Source: Sistotremastrum niveocremeum HHB9708
Taxonomy: Eukaryota; Basidiomycota; Agaricomycetes; Sistotremastrales; Sistotremastraceae
Direction of reading: 5' to 3'
Length of the DNA stretch: 64,000 nucleotides
NCBI GenBank assembly: GCA_001630475.1
Contig: KV419396.1
Span: 1,079,532-1,143,531, forward strand
The translations under genes were made by a program, and so were the position numbers. Positions within the stretch are counted from its first letter, which is position 1; each line of letters begins with the position of its first letter. The notes beneath the pieces were generated by a model. The model had not been told where the DNA came from. It did no database searches and saw nothing but the letters and a program-made list of their open reading frames with translations. Shown piece after piece: positions 45,790 through 57,537 of this stretch.

Positions 45790-48700
45790 ATGAACTCCCT
45801 CATCCCCGTCAGCGAAAACTGGACCTTCACCGAGATTGGAGGTGGTCTGGGGACCAAAGACGGCGAATGGCTTCCGACATCTTCATTTCCGACCACAGTT
45901 CACGTTGAGCTACTAAAACAAGGCAAAATACCGGACCCGGTGAGCCATCTCTAGACCGTCAGAGATCGATCGCAGTGCTAATTCTCATGGCGTGCTCAGT
46001 TCGTGGCCTTGAATGAATACAAGGTACAATGTACGAAACGGATCAAAGTCTCATAAGAAATTGCCATGGTTTGACCGACGACTCTCTACACAGGGGTTGG
46101 CGAAAAGGATTGGGCATTCAAAACAACATTCGCCATCAAACGAGAGCAACTATTGGCGCCAAATGTGGACTTGGTGTTTGATGGTCTGGATACATACGCA
46201 ACGATTCAATTGGTGTGCCTAGTTTTGCTCCGTTCCACATACCAGGCTCATCATGATGATCAGAATGGCATTGAAATCTTGAAGTGCGGCCTCCTGACAG
46301 ATGCCCGTTTATTATTATTTTCTTATTCTTTACGCATCAGGACCAACAATCAATTCGTTCCCTATCGTGTGCCTGTCAAAGAGCACGTCAAGGAAGGCTT
46401 GAATGAGCTACTCATTACCTTCCCTAGTTCATATCTCGAGGTTAGTATCATCAACTTCCCCGTTGTAGCTCATCATTCGCGGTGCTAAATAAACTCATTA
46501 ATCTAGGGCAAGAGGCTCGAGAAGAAACACGGCAAGTTTGCACGCTGGAATGGGGATGCTTCACGTCTTCATCTTCGCAAGGCTCAATACAAGTAAGTCA
46601 TTTTTGGAAATAACCCTGGAGCATCATGTTCACTAATGTGCTTCAGCTACGGATGGGACTGGGGTCCGGTCCTGATGACGGTTGGACCTTGGCGACCAAT
46701 CAGCCTGCACATCTACGAGGCCCGAATCACGGATTTTCGGATCTCCGCAAAAGTCGACAAGGATCTGAGCGCTAAAATAGAGATTACAGCTTCCTCTTCT
46801 TCTCCTTCAGGAACGGCGTCGATCAACATCAAAAATTCAAAAGGAGAAACTTTCAGGAATGCTAAAGCCCAAATCGTAGATAGTCAAGTGCAATTCGCCT
46901 TCGCTGCAACACCGGACGAGTTGGAGCTGTGGTGGCCCGTCGGTTATGGCAAACAACCTCTCTACGAAGCTCTTGTACAAATCACAAACGAGGTTTGTTC
47001 TTCGAGTTGATACTGCATTAAGATCGGATAAACCTTGTCTCCAGCAAGGTGTAACCATTGACGCCAAGTCTGAGAAATTCGGTGTTCGCCGCGTGGAAGT
47101 GGTGCAAGACGACTTGATCGATCAGCCCGGAAAGACCTTCCTTTTTGAAGTCAACAACGTTAGGATATTCTGCGGAGGTTTGTTGTCCTTACCATTTCTT
47201 GCCTCTCTATATCTAAATAAATCCAGGATCCAACTGGATACCTGCGGACTCGTTTTTGACAACGTAAGCGTCTATTTCGTACAAATCTCTTCGGTATCTC
47301 ATTCTCAATCCAGTGTGACCGATGAAGTCTATCGGTCTTGGCTCCAGCTCTTGGTCGATGGAAACCAGAATATGGTACGCGTTTGGGCTGGAGGTATCTT
47401 CGAACCGGATATATTCTACAATATATGCGATGGTAGACCGTTTCACAACCCTCACGACCCCCTGTTTCTAATAACATACCAAGAACTCGGAATTATGGTG
47501 TGGCAAGACTTCATGTTTGGCTGCGGCCAGGTGAGCGCAGAATGCCGAGCTTCTCGTCATTCCTAAACTATGAATAGTACCCGGCATACGATGAGTTCTT
47601 GGAACGCGTCAAGCCTGAAGTCGAAGCAAATGTTAAACGGTTGAGGCATCATCCTTCCATTGTCATTTTTGGTATGTGGACCACATCTTTCTTGATTACC
47701 GTTCTTGACTGTGTAAACAGCGGGAAACAATGAAGGCAAGCGTTCCAGAAGTCCCCTCCTGAAATAGCGTTCTCAGAAGCTGTGTTCAGATTATCAAATT
47801 GCAGAATCTTCGAAGCTCGACCTCGACTACAGTGATGAATCCTCGGACTTCCGGAAGACTAATTTCCCTGCCCGTTACATATATGAAACAGTGCTTCCGG
47901 ACATCACTAGCCGTCTCTCTGACATCTATTATCACCGCGGGTCTCCGTACAGTGGATTTGGGAAGGAAACCACAGACCAGCATTACGGTGATCTTCATCA
48001 ATGTAGGTCTCTTTATTTCTCATCAGACTATCAAGTAATGCTGTCTCCTAGGGAATGTATGGCACGTAAGTAGCAGAGGTTACTGCTCCGTCTTCCTTCG
48101 CTATAATGACATTCTCTCGCTAGGGTTCTCAAGAGCCCTGGCACAACTGGGACATCCTGGCGGGTCGCTTTGTCTCAGAATTCGGAATGTAAGTCTGGAT
48201 ATATATCACAGTCATGCGTGAAATCGAGTCGCCGTATAGGCAGGGGTATCCGGATATTCGGACGGTAGATTACTGGCTTGGAGGTGATAAATCTGAAAGA
48301 TACCCGCAGTCTAAGTGAGTGAATCGCTACTTGGCGTCAATCTGAATCTGATATCCGCATAAGGTCGATGAATTCTCACAACAAAGCCGATGGATTTGAA
48401 CGTCGTTTGGAAGTATGGATCAGCCAAGCTGCATCATGGAACCTTCGCTGACTTCCGAAAATCAGTTATATCTCGTGGAAAACTTTAAACACTCTTTCAA
48501 CATCGAATCGTAAGGGGGTTTTCTCTCACCATGCGGACGTATTCTCATACACACTAGATATGTCTACTATACACAAATCATGCAAGCAGAGACCTTGGCA
48601 TGTGCATATCGCTTGTGGAGACGAAACTGGGCAGGCAAAGGCCGCGAATATACAGCTGGCGCCCTTGTGTGGCAGGTAGGAGAAGCGTTTTCCAAGTTAC

Positions 48701-49556
48701 GCCCTTGTTACTCACCTGGCGACTAGCTCAATGACTGTTGGCCTTGCACCTCCTGGGCTATCGTAGACTATTTCTTGCGGCCTAAACCTGCCTATTTCAC
48801 TATCGCCCGGGAACTTCGGCCCTTCACAATCGGGATGACCCGGAAAGAGAAGAAAACATTCGCGAACGAAGAGACTGCGGCATTTTATACCATCGATACG
48901 GAGCTGCAGATCTGGGGCACGAATTCAACGTTGACTGACAAGAAGACCACTTTGGATGTCACTGCTTTCGACCTCCACTCGGATTGGACTGAAAATACCA
49001 AAACGGCAATCGTCCTCAAAGCCAATCAAAGCACTGAACTTTTCAAGGGGGCCGTTCCTGGTGTTCCTCAGCGAACCAACGATGGCGAACTGTATAGAAC
49101 GATCGTTGTCTCGGCGCGTCTCCTAGACGCAGATGGTGAGGTGCTGGGAAGATACTCTAACTGGTACGTAAATTTTCAAGTCATCTGGTCTTGCGCAATG
49201 GAGAAACCACGCGAGAGTGATCTCGTGGCGGCGTGGGTTCACCTAGACGCGCGAACGTTGAGAAAAAGAAGCTCAAGCCTATTTGTCTGATTTCCAGGCC
49301 CGAACCATTCAAGTTCATCGATTTCCCCTCTGTTGAAGAGGTAGGGTTGTTGATAACGCCGTCGGCCGATGGCGAAAGTGTCACTCTCAGTGCCAGCAAA
49401 CCAATCAAGGGTGTCGTTCTGGATGTGGTTGGGTCCGAAGTCAAATGGGGCGACCAAGCGATTGACCTCGCTCCAGGCGATCCACAGACGATCTCGGCGG
49501 TGGGCCTCAACGGTCGCAAAGTTGTCGCTCGATTCTTGGGAGATGGTTCGGCGTAA
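45790..49556 (+). CDS. GH2 beta-mannosidase
   Basis: Hydrolyses beta-1,4-mannosyl ends of manno-oligosaccharides. Twenty-one exons: 45790-45939, 46000-46030, 46094-46212, 46264-46440, 46507-46592, 46647-46992, 47045-47177, 47227-47263, 47314-47432, 47484-47530, 47578-47671, 47721-47735, 47790-48002, 48052-48065, 48124-48188, 48240-48314, 48364-48412, 48466-48509, 48558-48675, 48727-49163, 49298-49556; 875 residues. YGWDWGPVLMTVGPWRPI, the GNNE acid/base and SEFGMQ nucleophile motifs are family-diagnostic. No secretion signal is seen, so it may be cytosolic and act on imported sugar. Odd points: 14- and 15-nt exons, a GC donor after exon 12 (GAAG/gcaagc), and a stretch at about 46290-46341 that looks like an intron (ends CGCATCAG) but has no GT or good GC donor. 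Confidence 0.95.
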
Positions 49557-49983
49557 CAAAATCATACTAAACGAGGCATAAACAAAGCGCAATTTGGTAG
49601 TTTGTTAACAATGCAAGCTTCATGCGCACATTCTCAGTGACTCAATTCATTCGCATCACGGATAAGAATATGAATTTGATTACGACCTCTTGGACCGGGT
49701 GAGATATGGACTATAATGACTCCAACACGTAATGATAGTACAAGGATAAAGAAGGAATAGAAAGGTAGACAAGATTGGAAAGCAACAATGCAGAGGTGCA
49801 GCACGAGATGAACATGTAAACATGTAATGAAAGTCCGTTTGTGGTACAGAGAAACGTGAGGTAGGAGAGAAAGAGGCATCTTGAGTATGATTGACGAGTG
49901 GGAATTAAGGGGGCGCACAGCGGATCATGACCTAGGGGGGCGCTTTTCTCGAGGAGTGTACGTAGTAGACGCCGGATATGGAT
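49557..49983. other. 3-prime flanks of mannosidase and Rheb
   Basis: Convergent untranslated flanks. A minus-strand 94-codon frame at 49634-49918 is hydrophobic but lies in a purine-rich strand and shows no motif; not called. Confidence 0.35.
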
Positions 49984-50803
49984 TCACATGAGCAAACATG
50001 TTGAGGGTTTAGGTTCGGGCTGCCCCTTGCCGGTACTCTTCTCTATTTCAGCAAGGCATAGCTCAAAGACTTTGGCTGAAAACGGGTCGGAACGAGTTAA
50101 GCGACGGAGAAATCGGAGAAGGTGAGAATGATGACTTACAGACGTTGGTATTCAGCTTTGCGCTAGTTTCTATCCATGCTGCATTGAGCTCCTTTGCGAG
50201 CGATTCAGCATCAGCAGTAGCGACTTGTCTGACGTGAGAGCTGTGAGGAACGGCATAAAAATCGGATCCGAGACAGAGGCATATGGGGATGTGGAGAACA
50301 CAACGATAAACACACCTATTTGGCAGATCCAGCTTGGCTCCAACGACAACGCAGGGAACGGAAGCTCGACCACAGAAGTCGATGATCTTGTCGTACACGA
50401 TTTTCACCATCTCTAACGAGTTCCTGCTCGCTACCGAGTATACGAGCACAAAGCCATGTATCCCGATAGCATGCTTGGAATTCAGGATGGAAAATTCGTC
50501 CTGCGAAAAAGGGGATGAGCGCGAGATGACGATGCCGTTGCGATTGTCTCACCTGTCCAGCCGTGTCGATTATTTCACACTCGTACTCTACGCCGCGGTA
50601 AGTGATGGTTTTCGGAATGGTGGCCTCGATGGTGGGGTAGTACGAGTCCACAAAGTGGTTCTCGGTGTATTGGAGGATGAGGGAGGATTTTCCTGGCGAT
50701 GAGGGTAAGTGCCTGCTCGCTGCCGACGACGACGAGGAGACTGACCGACTGAACGGGAACCCAGGACAGCGATTTTTCTCTTCTTGAGGATATCTACTGG
50801 CAT
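49984..50803 (-). CDS. RHB1: Rheb-type small GTPase
   Basis: Ras-superfamily GTPase upstream of TORC1, anchored in endomembranes. Five exons (minus): 50746-50803, 50553-50692, 50316-50500, 50140-50228, 49984-50075; 187 residues. G1 is GSRSVGKSS (with the Arg typical of Rheb), the effector loop is YYPTIEAT, G3 is DTAGQDEFS, G5 is ETSAK. The C-terminal CLLM is a CAAX box for farnesylation. The G4 motif reads GAKLDL, so the Asn of the usual NKxD is replaced by Ala; this is read directly from GGA GCC AAG CTG GAT at about 50336-50350. Either nucleotide binding is altered, or this is a base error. Confidence 0.93.
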
Positions 50804-51119
50804 AATGAAGGTGGCGGAAAGAGAGGCGGGGAGGCGAGTGGGGAGAGGAGATAGATATGGCTATGGGCGGAGCTTGCCGGCTCGGGGAAAATACATGTAA
50901 TAATGTGATTGAGCCGGGTCGGTTGTGCCATATCCGGCCGTCCCTCGATTCCCGCCTCGGCAACGGCGCATTTTCTCCGTGATAAGCAGCCACCCCGTTT
51001 CCGGGCTCGGGGTTATTACGTAATAGCCGTATCCGGAAACTCAACCCGGCACGTGACCCGGGTTCATTGCCAAACAAACGACATCAACAAGTTCAACTCG
51101 CTCCTTCACTCGTTCAACC
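50804..51119. other. Divergent promoter region, Rheb and SPO12-like
   Basis: A 316-bp stretch between two divergent start codons. It has an imperfect inverted pair TTACGTAA at 51014-51021 and CACGTGAC at 51050-51057, which are bZIP- and bHLH-type sites in fungi. No gene is seen. Confidence 0.35.
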
Positions 51120-51623
51120 ATGTCTGCCACTCCTTCGCCCGCCGACTCGCCCATCCAAGCTCTCCATGGCCAGCAGGCCGCCATCCTTGTCCCCCAGGCA
51201 CCGCTTGGGAACGCTACCAATGGCCCGTTCGCCCACCAAGCTCCCGGAATGGGCGCAAAAGCCCTGATGGCAAAGAAGATGGCGAAAAACTTGCAAGTCG
51301 CTCGATCGTCAGCTGGCGCTTGGCTAATGTTGTGCTCAGGAATCCTGCTCGCGTCTCTCCCACAGACAATCTGATGACCCCTGTCACCGCTAAATTGAAC
51401 CAGGTCAAAAAGAAACATTTTACAAAGTATGTCTGGCACCGAGCGACGTCCTTAGCGATTCTCACGCCTTGTGCCTAGGGGCAAACCCATTCTTTCCCCC
51501 TTTGCAACCCCTCGTTCCGAAAACATCAGTCCGCCCCTGGATGAGTCCGACGTAGATCGTCGCTCATCGGAAGACACACCTGAAGCCCAAACTCTCCCTA
51601 CCGAAAATGACAACCCATTTTAA
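51120..51623 (+). CDS. SPO12-like cell-cycle protein
   Basis: Exons 51120-51292, 51340-51426, 51479-51623; 134 residues. The conserved core SPTDNLMTPVTAKLNQVKKK followed by HFTKGKP matches the short Spo12 family motif (SP.D.(M/L)(M/L)(S/T)P...KL...K..H). Yeast Spo12 is a nucleolar regulator in the FEAR network that helps release Cdc14 in anaphase. The rest is Pro/Ala/Ser-rich and probably disordered. The first intron needs a GC donor with the canonical GCAAGT (GC at 51293-51294); the GT alternatives give either a 32-bp intron or the wrong frame. The motif is short, so the family call is good but not certain. Confidence 0.75.
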
Positions 51624-51828
51624 CGAGGTTGTCCGGCTCGGCTTGTGGTCGCTATCCACCTCATGACAGACACGATTTTATCACGCTCGCTTCACTGTGT
51701 TTTGTAGTAGATCACTGTATGCATATCTCTCTCCATTTTTTGTGTATCACCTCTTGTCTGCTTACATAACCAATCACGATGCCTCTCCTGGCCGCGTATG
51801 CGCCTCTGCCTTTCCTTTCACAACCGCC

Positions 51829-52941
51829 ATGAACTTCATATTGGACCCTCACGATCTCGAAACTATTGATAATGCAGAATTTGAGCGATTCACCACAGAA
51901 ATTGTTGGAAATCTGCCTGCAAACATGTTCGACTTTGGCACGAGGCGACGCGACAAGTACGTGTCAGCAGCTTCTGCGCCATGAGCGTGAATCTCAGGCT
52001 CGACGCTATCAAGGCGGATTGACGACCTTATCGCTACATTACCTCACTTGTCTGAGAAAGACCTCTCTGGCCTTGATTTGACTGGTGCGTCTCGTCTCGA
52101 CCCACAAACGTGCTCTGATCCTCATGCTCCTCCAAGAGGTTACATGTCCCATCTGTTATGTACCATTTGCGTCCATCCTAGCCGAAGAGGAGTATTCTCT
52201 CGCTATGGACAACTCTCCCGCAGTCGTCCCTGAAGAATTGGGCGTCACGAAGCTAGATCGGAGTTGTGGCCATATCTACTGCCGGAAAGAGTACGTCCTT
52301 GCGGTGCTTATCTTTCATTAAATCCTAACTTTAAACTTAAGTATCATTAAATGGATGCGTGGTGCGGTAAGTGTTCATGTTTCACCCTGATCCAACCCTG
52401 GTGTCAACGATGACGGCACCCGCCCATCCCATCCCATATCCGCCCCTATCGCAATCAAAAGGCTGCAATACCATCGGCACATCGAACGTGTGATAGCGAT
52501 ACTGACTGTCAGTCTGATTTCCAGAACGGTTCATGTCCTACATGTCGCCAACCCTTCCTTCCTCCACTGCCTACATCTCCGGAATCTGAAACAGTGGTTC
52601 CAACGGGCGCACAAGGCGATCAAGACGCTGCCGCTATACCCGCAGAACTCCAGCGGGTTCTTGATCAACAGCGGCGAGAATACGAAGAGTTCTTACGTTG
52701 GTCTGGTCAGATCCCCGCCGTCGCTCAATCTCAACAAACACAACCCGATCAACATGCGCCGCCGCAAGACCTCGAAAGCCGTTTAGGAAATGCAGGGGTG
52801 TTGACTGACTTCCAGAGATTGCTTTTCGGTTCCTCGGGCATACCTGCATCGCTTGACGGAGGTAGAAGTCAAGATAGTGATAGAGCGATTCAGGGTCACG
52901 ATGATTCCGATCGCGAAGCCTACTCTTCCATGTATTCTTAA
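51829..52941 (+). CDS. RING-finger E3 ubiquitin ligase (putative)
   Basis: Exons 51829-51956, 52014-52084, 52137-52290, 52342-52366, 52525-52941; 264 residues. A C3HC4 RING spans CPICYVPF, then CGHIYCRKDIIKWM and CPTCRQPF, with a longer loop than usual (about 40 residues) between the second and third metal ligands. The RING would recruit an E2; the C-terminal half is Gln/Pro/Ser-rich with a short FLRWSG helix. Intron 4 is 158 bp, long for this genome. The first intron (51957-52013) can also be read as a clear helical peptide (LLRHERESQARRYQ) in another frame, which hints at an alternative exon or a past frameshift. Confidence 0.8.
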
Positions 52942-53301
52942 TTTTATTCCCCCTTATTTCATGGCATTTCCACAGCGTGTTCAATTTGATGCCGCCACAT
53001 GCGAGATTAGGTACGCGAGCATCGTGCTCCTTCACTCGTGCTTGAAAGGGATCATCAAAGGGTCGTGATTGCTACATAACATCGGCTATCGTGTATCTAT
53101 CTGTCAGTCGTCGACGACGCTGACAGATAATAATATTACGAGCTAAGCGTGCCTACATAAATGACGGGGAAACCAGTATCCGCCCGATGGTGTTTCATAG
53201 TCCTGTCGTAGAAGTGAAGGGTCAAACAGAAGGGGACGAAGCGATCCGAAAAAAGTGGAAACTTGAAGCGAAATTACTACGCCCGCGGAATAAGTAACTT
53301 T
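52942..53301. other. Convergent 3-prime flanks
   Basis: This lies between the RING gene and the chitin synthase stop codon. There is no supported gene. A short CGTCGACGA with CTGACAG arms near 53101-53125 could form a small hairpin in a transcript. Confidence 0.35.
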
Positions 53302-56300
53302 CTAGTTCCTCCGACACCAGCGGAACAAGTTGCGGTTGAAGAAATAGTATAAGCACTGAAAAGGAAATAACAGTAAGGATCGATGGATCGGGTAAGCACA
53401 ATTAGAACACATACTCCGAGGAAGCGAACCATGGCCAGACCGAACACACTCCACAATATGACCGAGAAATAGATGGACTGCTTGCGTCTGAGCTCGGTTT
53501 GTTGATCTTCCAAGCCCTGCTCATCCGAAGTGTTAGGCAACCCTTCAATGTTCTCGATGGCGATGGCAAGGCCCGCGTTCGAGAGCATCCAGGCTGCGAC
53601 TAGGCGGGTACGGAAGGTTTTATTTTGATCCTGCAGTCCGATAGACACCGTTAAAGAATGAATCACTTGAAGCCAGGCTTCCACTCACGTCCAAACTCGG
53701 CTTTTCGACCACCTCCTTGACCTCGATTTTGGTAACTGCTCGCTTGACTGTCTCCTGGAAGGCGATATCGATGTCCTCCTGGACCTTTGTCATATCCTCG
53801 ACGACTGCGGGAGCTTCATCCTTGCCCTTCTTCGACGAGACCGAAGGTAAGGCTTCGGCCTTGTCACTGCCTTTCGTTCCCCAGGACACCTGTTCGAGAT
53901 GAGCCAAAGTCAACCAGAGAAATGATTAGTACGAACATCGTGCAGATTGCAGAAGGCGTAAGTATTCAAGACATTGACATAGCTAGGCGCGATCAACATA
54001 TATTGAGGGAAACTCGTGAACATATGCCAAGGGTCACGCTGGAAGAACGTGAGTGATTTTTCGACAGAGATAAGAATGGACTAACATAGAGGAACGATGC
54101 CAAGAAATATACACCTGTGCAATGGTCAGAGACTAGGAGACCACTGGAGAATATATGAAACGCGTACCAAACGTGCCCACTAGCGACGCGAGCAGCACGG
54201 CAGCTGGTCCTGTCAGAATTGACTCGAACCGTTGTATCACGCCACTGCCATCTATGTGTACCGCCTAGAGAAATCAGGTTAGTGAGAGTAAATCATCTGA
54301 AAGGATAGTAATATACTTTGAAGGCTGAAATAGCTAATATGATAGATGCCACAACAAGATACGCCGCAAGGAATGCGAAAACTCTGTACGGATCAGTGAG
54401 CTAGGGCTGAGAAGAGGGCTCTGGCGAACATACGATATGGTGATCAGATAAACCGTTCTTTCACCCTTCGGCCGATTTCCCAAGGCGAGAACAAACTAAA
54501 CCCCAGATAAAGTTGGACGAGAGGCTGATCGCGTTGCACGACGTACCTGAAGAGCCAAAAATGCCAGATAGATCCACTGGAATGCTAAATTAACCCAATG
54601 TGTCTGAAGCATATGATTAGATGCAGTCGTAAAATCTCTGGCAAAACATGACTGACAATAGTAGCGGTACCAAACAAGTCGATTTTCTGATCCGGAAGTA
54701 GATTGATAACAATACTGAACGTCAGCCACATGTTTGCCATGGCGAACCAGGTGAAGACAAGAGAGATAATGTTGTACTGAATACAGATTAGCGAACCATG
54801 AGAAAAGCGAAAAATATCAACATACGACGGCCTGAACGTGGAAGAAAAACATGCTAGCCGGATCCTTCAGTCTTGTTTCACTTCATAAGAAATGAAAGAT
54901 GACCAACCGAATGATACTATGCTTCGTTTTGTACAACTGGAAGAAGTGGACCAAGGCATACTAAACGGAGGTTTATGCTTTGAATTCATTAGAGTAAGAA
55001 AGGACGCACAATAGAAGCAGCGAATGAACCGTTCAACCATCTTCGGCGTTGACTGATCAGCTCAGCAGCCGATTCTAAGATCGATCAGCCACCAACTCCA
55101 AAACGCAAAGCAATCTTGACATACCAGGTACATCAGTCTCTGCTTTGCTAGGCTTGACGTATGTCAGAGTCCATTTATCGTTAGCTTTGGCGACCAGTTC
55201 GAAGCATAGGATACGATCTTCAGCCAAGAACATGTTCTTGGTGAAAATCCCCATGCCATAGATACCCTTCTTGCCAAGACGCTCAGCCACTATGGAAACT
55301 CAACACTTTACAGAACCGTCAATGTGGTGAAACATACTCGAGTGATCACCGTGGAAGTACTGTTCCAACGGCTTGCCTTGGATGGCTCGGTAACGATACG
55401 CTGAGAAGGCACCTGGTAGGACGGAAACGTAACCAAAGCTACTCTCCAGCGGTTTATCTAATAGCGGGGTTAGACAATACAAACGCAGAACGAGAGGAAG
55501 ACGAGGTCATTACCGAGAATATTGGACATCTAGCATGGCACATTCAATCAACGGATGATGAGCAGCAGTGTTCAACGAACCTTGTATTCAAAGTTTTGTG
55601 CCGCCACAAGAGGATTGAGGAGCTTTCTACCTCCAGACAACATAGCATGGATTTCTCCACAAGCACCACCCAAATTAGGATTGTTGTAAAAGGCCTCCCA
55701 TAGGTAGTAAATTGACTTGTGGCCAGGTTTTGTTCCAGCATCAAGCAGAACACATATCTCTGGTTGGAGATGTTTTCCGATGGCATTGAAGAGCCAGCGG
55801 TGACTGTTGATCTTCTTTTGATTCTTTGCCTTGACGACAAAGATAATCTGGACAGGCACCAGATTGTTGGCGTCATCGTTGTGGGGGAAGATCAGTTGTG
55901 GGGAGGGATCGACTGAGATTTGAGTAGTATACTGATGCGGCGTAAGCTCATCTCCGTTCCAATTGGTCACAGTCGCATACCTCGAAAATGTGAGCAACAG
56001 TATCTTTTCCGTCAACCTGCTTTTTCATAACACCATCCTGGTAAACGCCAACGGTAGCCAGGATATCCAAGACACTCTTATCCATAGGTTCCAGACCATC
56101 GACAATTAAGGCAACAGTAATGCGGTGCCAAGGAGGAACGCCTTCTTCCGCACTCCGCTTCCAGTATTTGGAAGATTTGGTCTTGCAGATGTCTATCTCG
56201 ACCATGAGCCGAAAGGGCTGAACGAAATGCAATCTAGACTTTACCCCTGATATTGAGCATGACGCCTGTCAAAAAATCTTAGTCTATCTCAGATAAGCCA

Positions 56301-57093
56301 GTTGGGCATGTAAACCTACCATGGAGCGTTCTCGCATACAATGTCTTGTCTTCGTTATATGACGTGACGGCAATGAGCAACTCGGTGGGACGATTATAAA
56401 GTGAGGTTCTTAGTGACCACCCATTCTCGCTCGTAAACTCGTCAGGATCACAAGTGGCAGCAGAATATCTCATGTGCCTGGATCAGGGGTTAAGTGAGAA
56501 GACAAGGGCAAGTAAGACAATGCCCTACGTGAATTCTGTCGTATTCGTATTCGCATATTTTGCTTCGACAGCCTCACGAACTGCACTGGGTACAGGATAT
56601 TCTGTAATGAAATTTCCACTGGTGAGGTTGACTTTGCGAGTAACACCTCGCTTAATCGTCTGACGCCGGCGCCAAGCGTTGTCGGCGCCACCAGAGTCTG
56701 TGGAGACTGTGGACATTGGGCGGCCGTAGGGATCGCCATAGGCAGAAGGGTCAATATTCCTGTGGATTCAAGGCTGTGGTCATGAACATAGGGCGTGGCA
56801 CGAAACACGTACGGTGGAGGGTAGAAACCACCTGCGAACGCCTGTCCACTTGTGAGAGGCTGTTTCTCTTCTTCCTCGTCGAACTCTTCATGCGCAGCTT
56901 GCGGTAGTGATACTGTGCTTGAATAAGGTGACGGGCCACGAGACGATGGACCAGGTGGGCCAGGAGGAGCCAAATTATTTCTGGATGAGACAGAACTCTC
57001 TTGGAAATGGGTCTGGCGGATACGATCCGCAAAGGGGTCCGGGTATGGAACAGAAGGTTGTCCGCCTTGCTCTTGAGGATAGCGGTCAGCCAT
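53302..57093 (-). CDS. Chitin synthase (division 1 type)
   Basis: Membrane glycosyltransferase (GT2) that polymerises UDP-GlcNAc into cell-wall chitin. Start ATG at 57093, stop at 53302, about 900 residues in some twenty exons that I did not all fix. The N-terminal 200 residues are Pro/Ser/Gly-rich; then [14 protein letters not shown] and [14 protein letters not shown] open the chitin synthase N-terminal domain. Catalytic motifs are [25 protein letters not shown] and [10 protein letters not shown] (the QRRRW acceptor motif). About six or seven membrane helices follow ([39 protein letters not shown] and others), and a polar stretch before a last pair of helices ending in [11 protein letters not shown]. 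No myosin motor domain is present. The divergent neighbour is a GST-like gene. Confidence 0.95.
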
Positions 57094-57537
57094 GACTGGA
57101 CGAAAGAAAGGTGGAGGAGCGTGTTATGAGCAGAAGATGGGTGTCGAGACTATGTTTTATTGGCAGGGACGGCTGTGTAGCAACTGGCTCAGCCACAAAT
57201 AGACAACAACAACACGCTTTCAAGGCGCTGCATCTCAAACAAATTAGGAACCTGCAGCCAATACCTGGCCCCGCAGCTCGCGGCCGGTTTCGTATTATTT
57301 CGACTTCATTTTCTTCAAAGCCCTCGCCTGAATATTTTGTACGCTCGGAGTGTCCAGTACAAAACTATTATTGACCGTTGCATCAGTTCGCTTACACCCG
57401 GGATCAGATGCAGATCTGTGCCTATTCTTGTCTGTTTGGCTCTGTTTGGCTGTGGTTACATCACAGGCGCTTGCCACTTCCGGCAACCGGTAACACCTTC
57501 CCTCCGCCTCCAAGCCAGACGAGACTCGCTATCGACA
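57094..57537. promoter_or_regulatory. Divergent promoter region, chitin synthase and GST
   Basis: A 444-bp stretch between two divergent starts with no supported gene. A repeated TGTTTGGCTCTGTTTGGCTGTGG at about 57431-57453 gives two direct copies of CTGTTTGGCT; otherwise nothing recognisable. Confidence 0.35.

Noticed and set aside
49634-49918. Hydrophobic 94-codon frame in the mannosidase 3-prime flank
   Set aside because: Composition follows a purine-rich strand and no domain, start context or splice signals support it.
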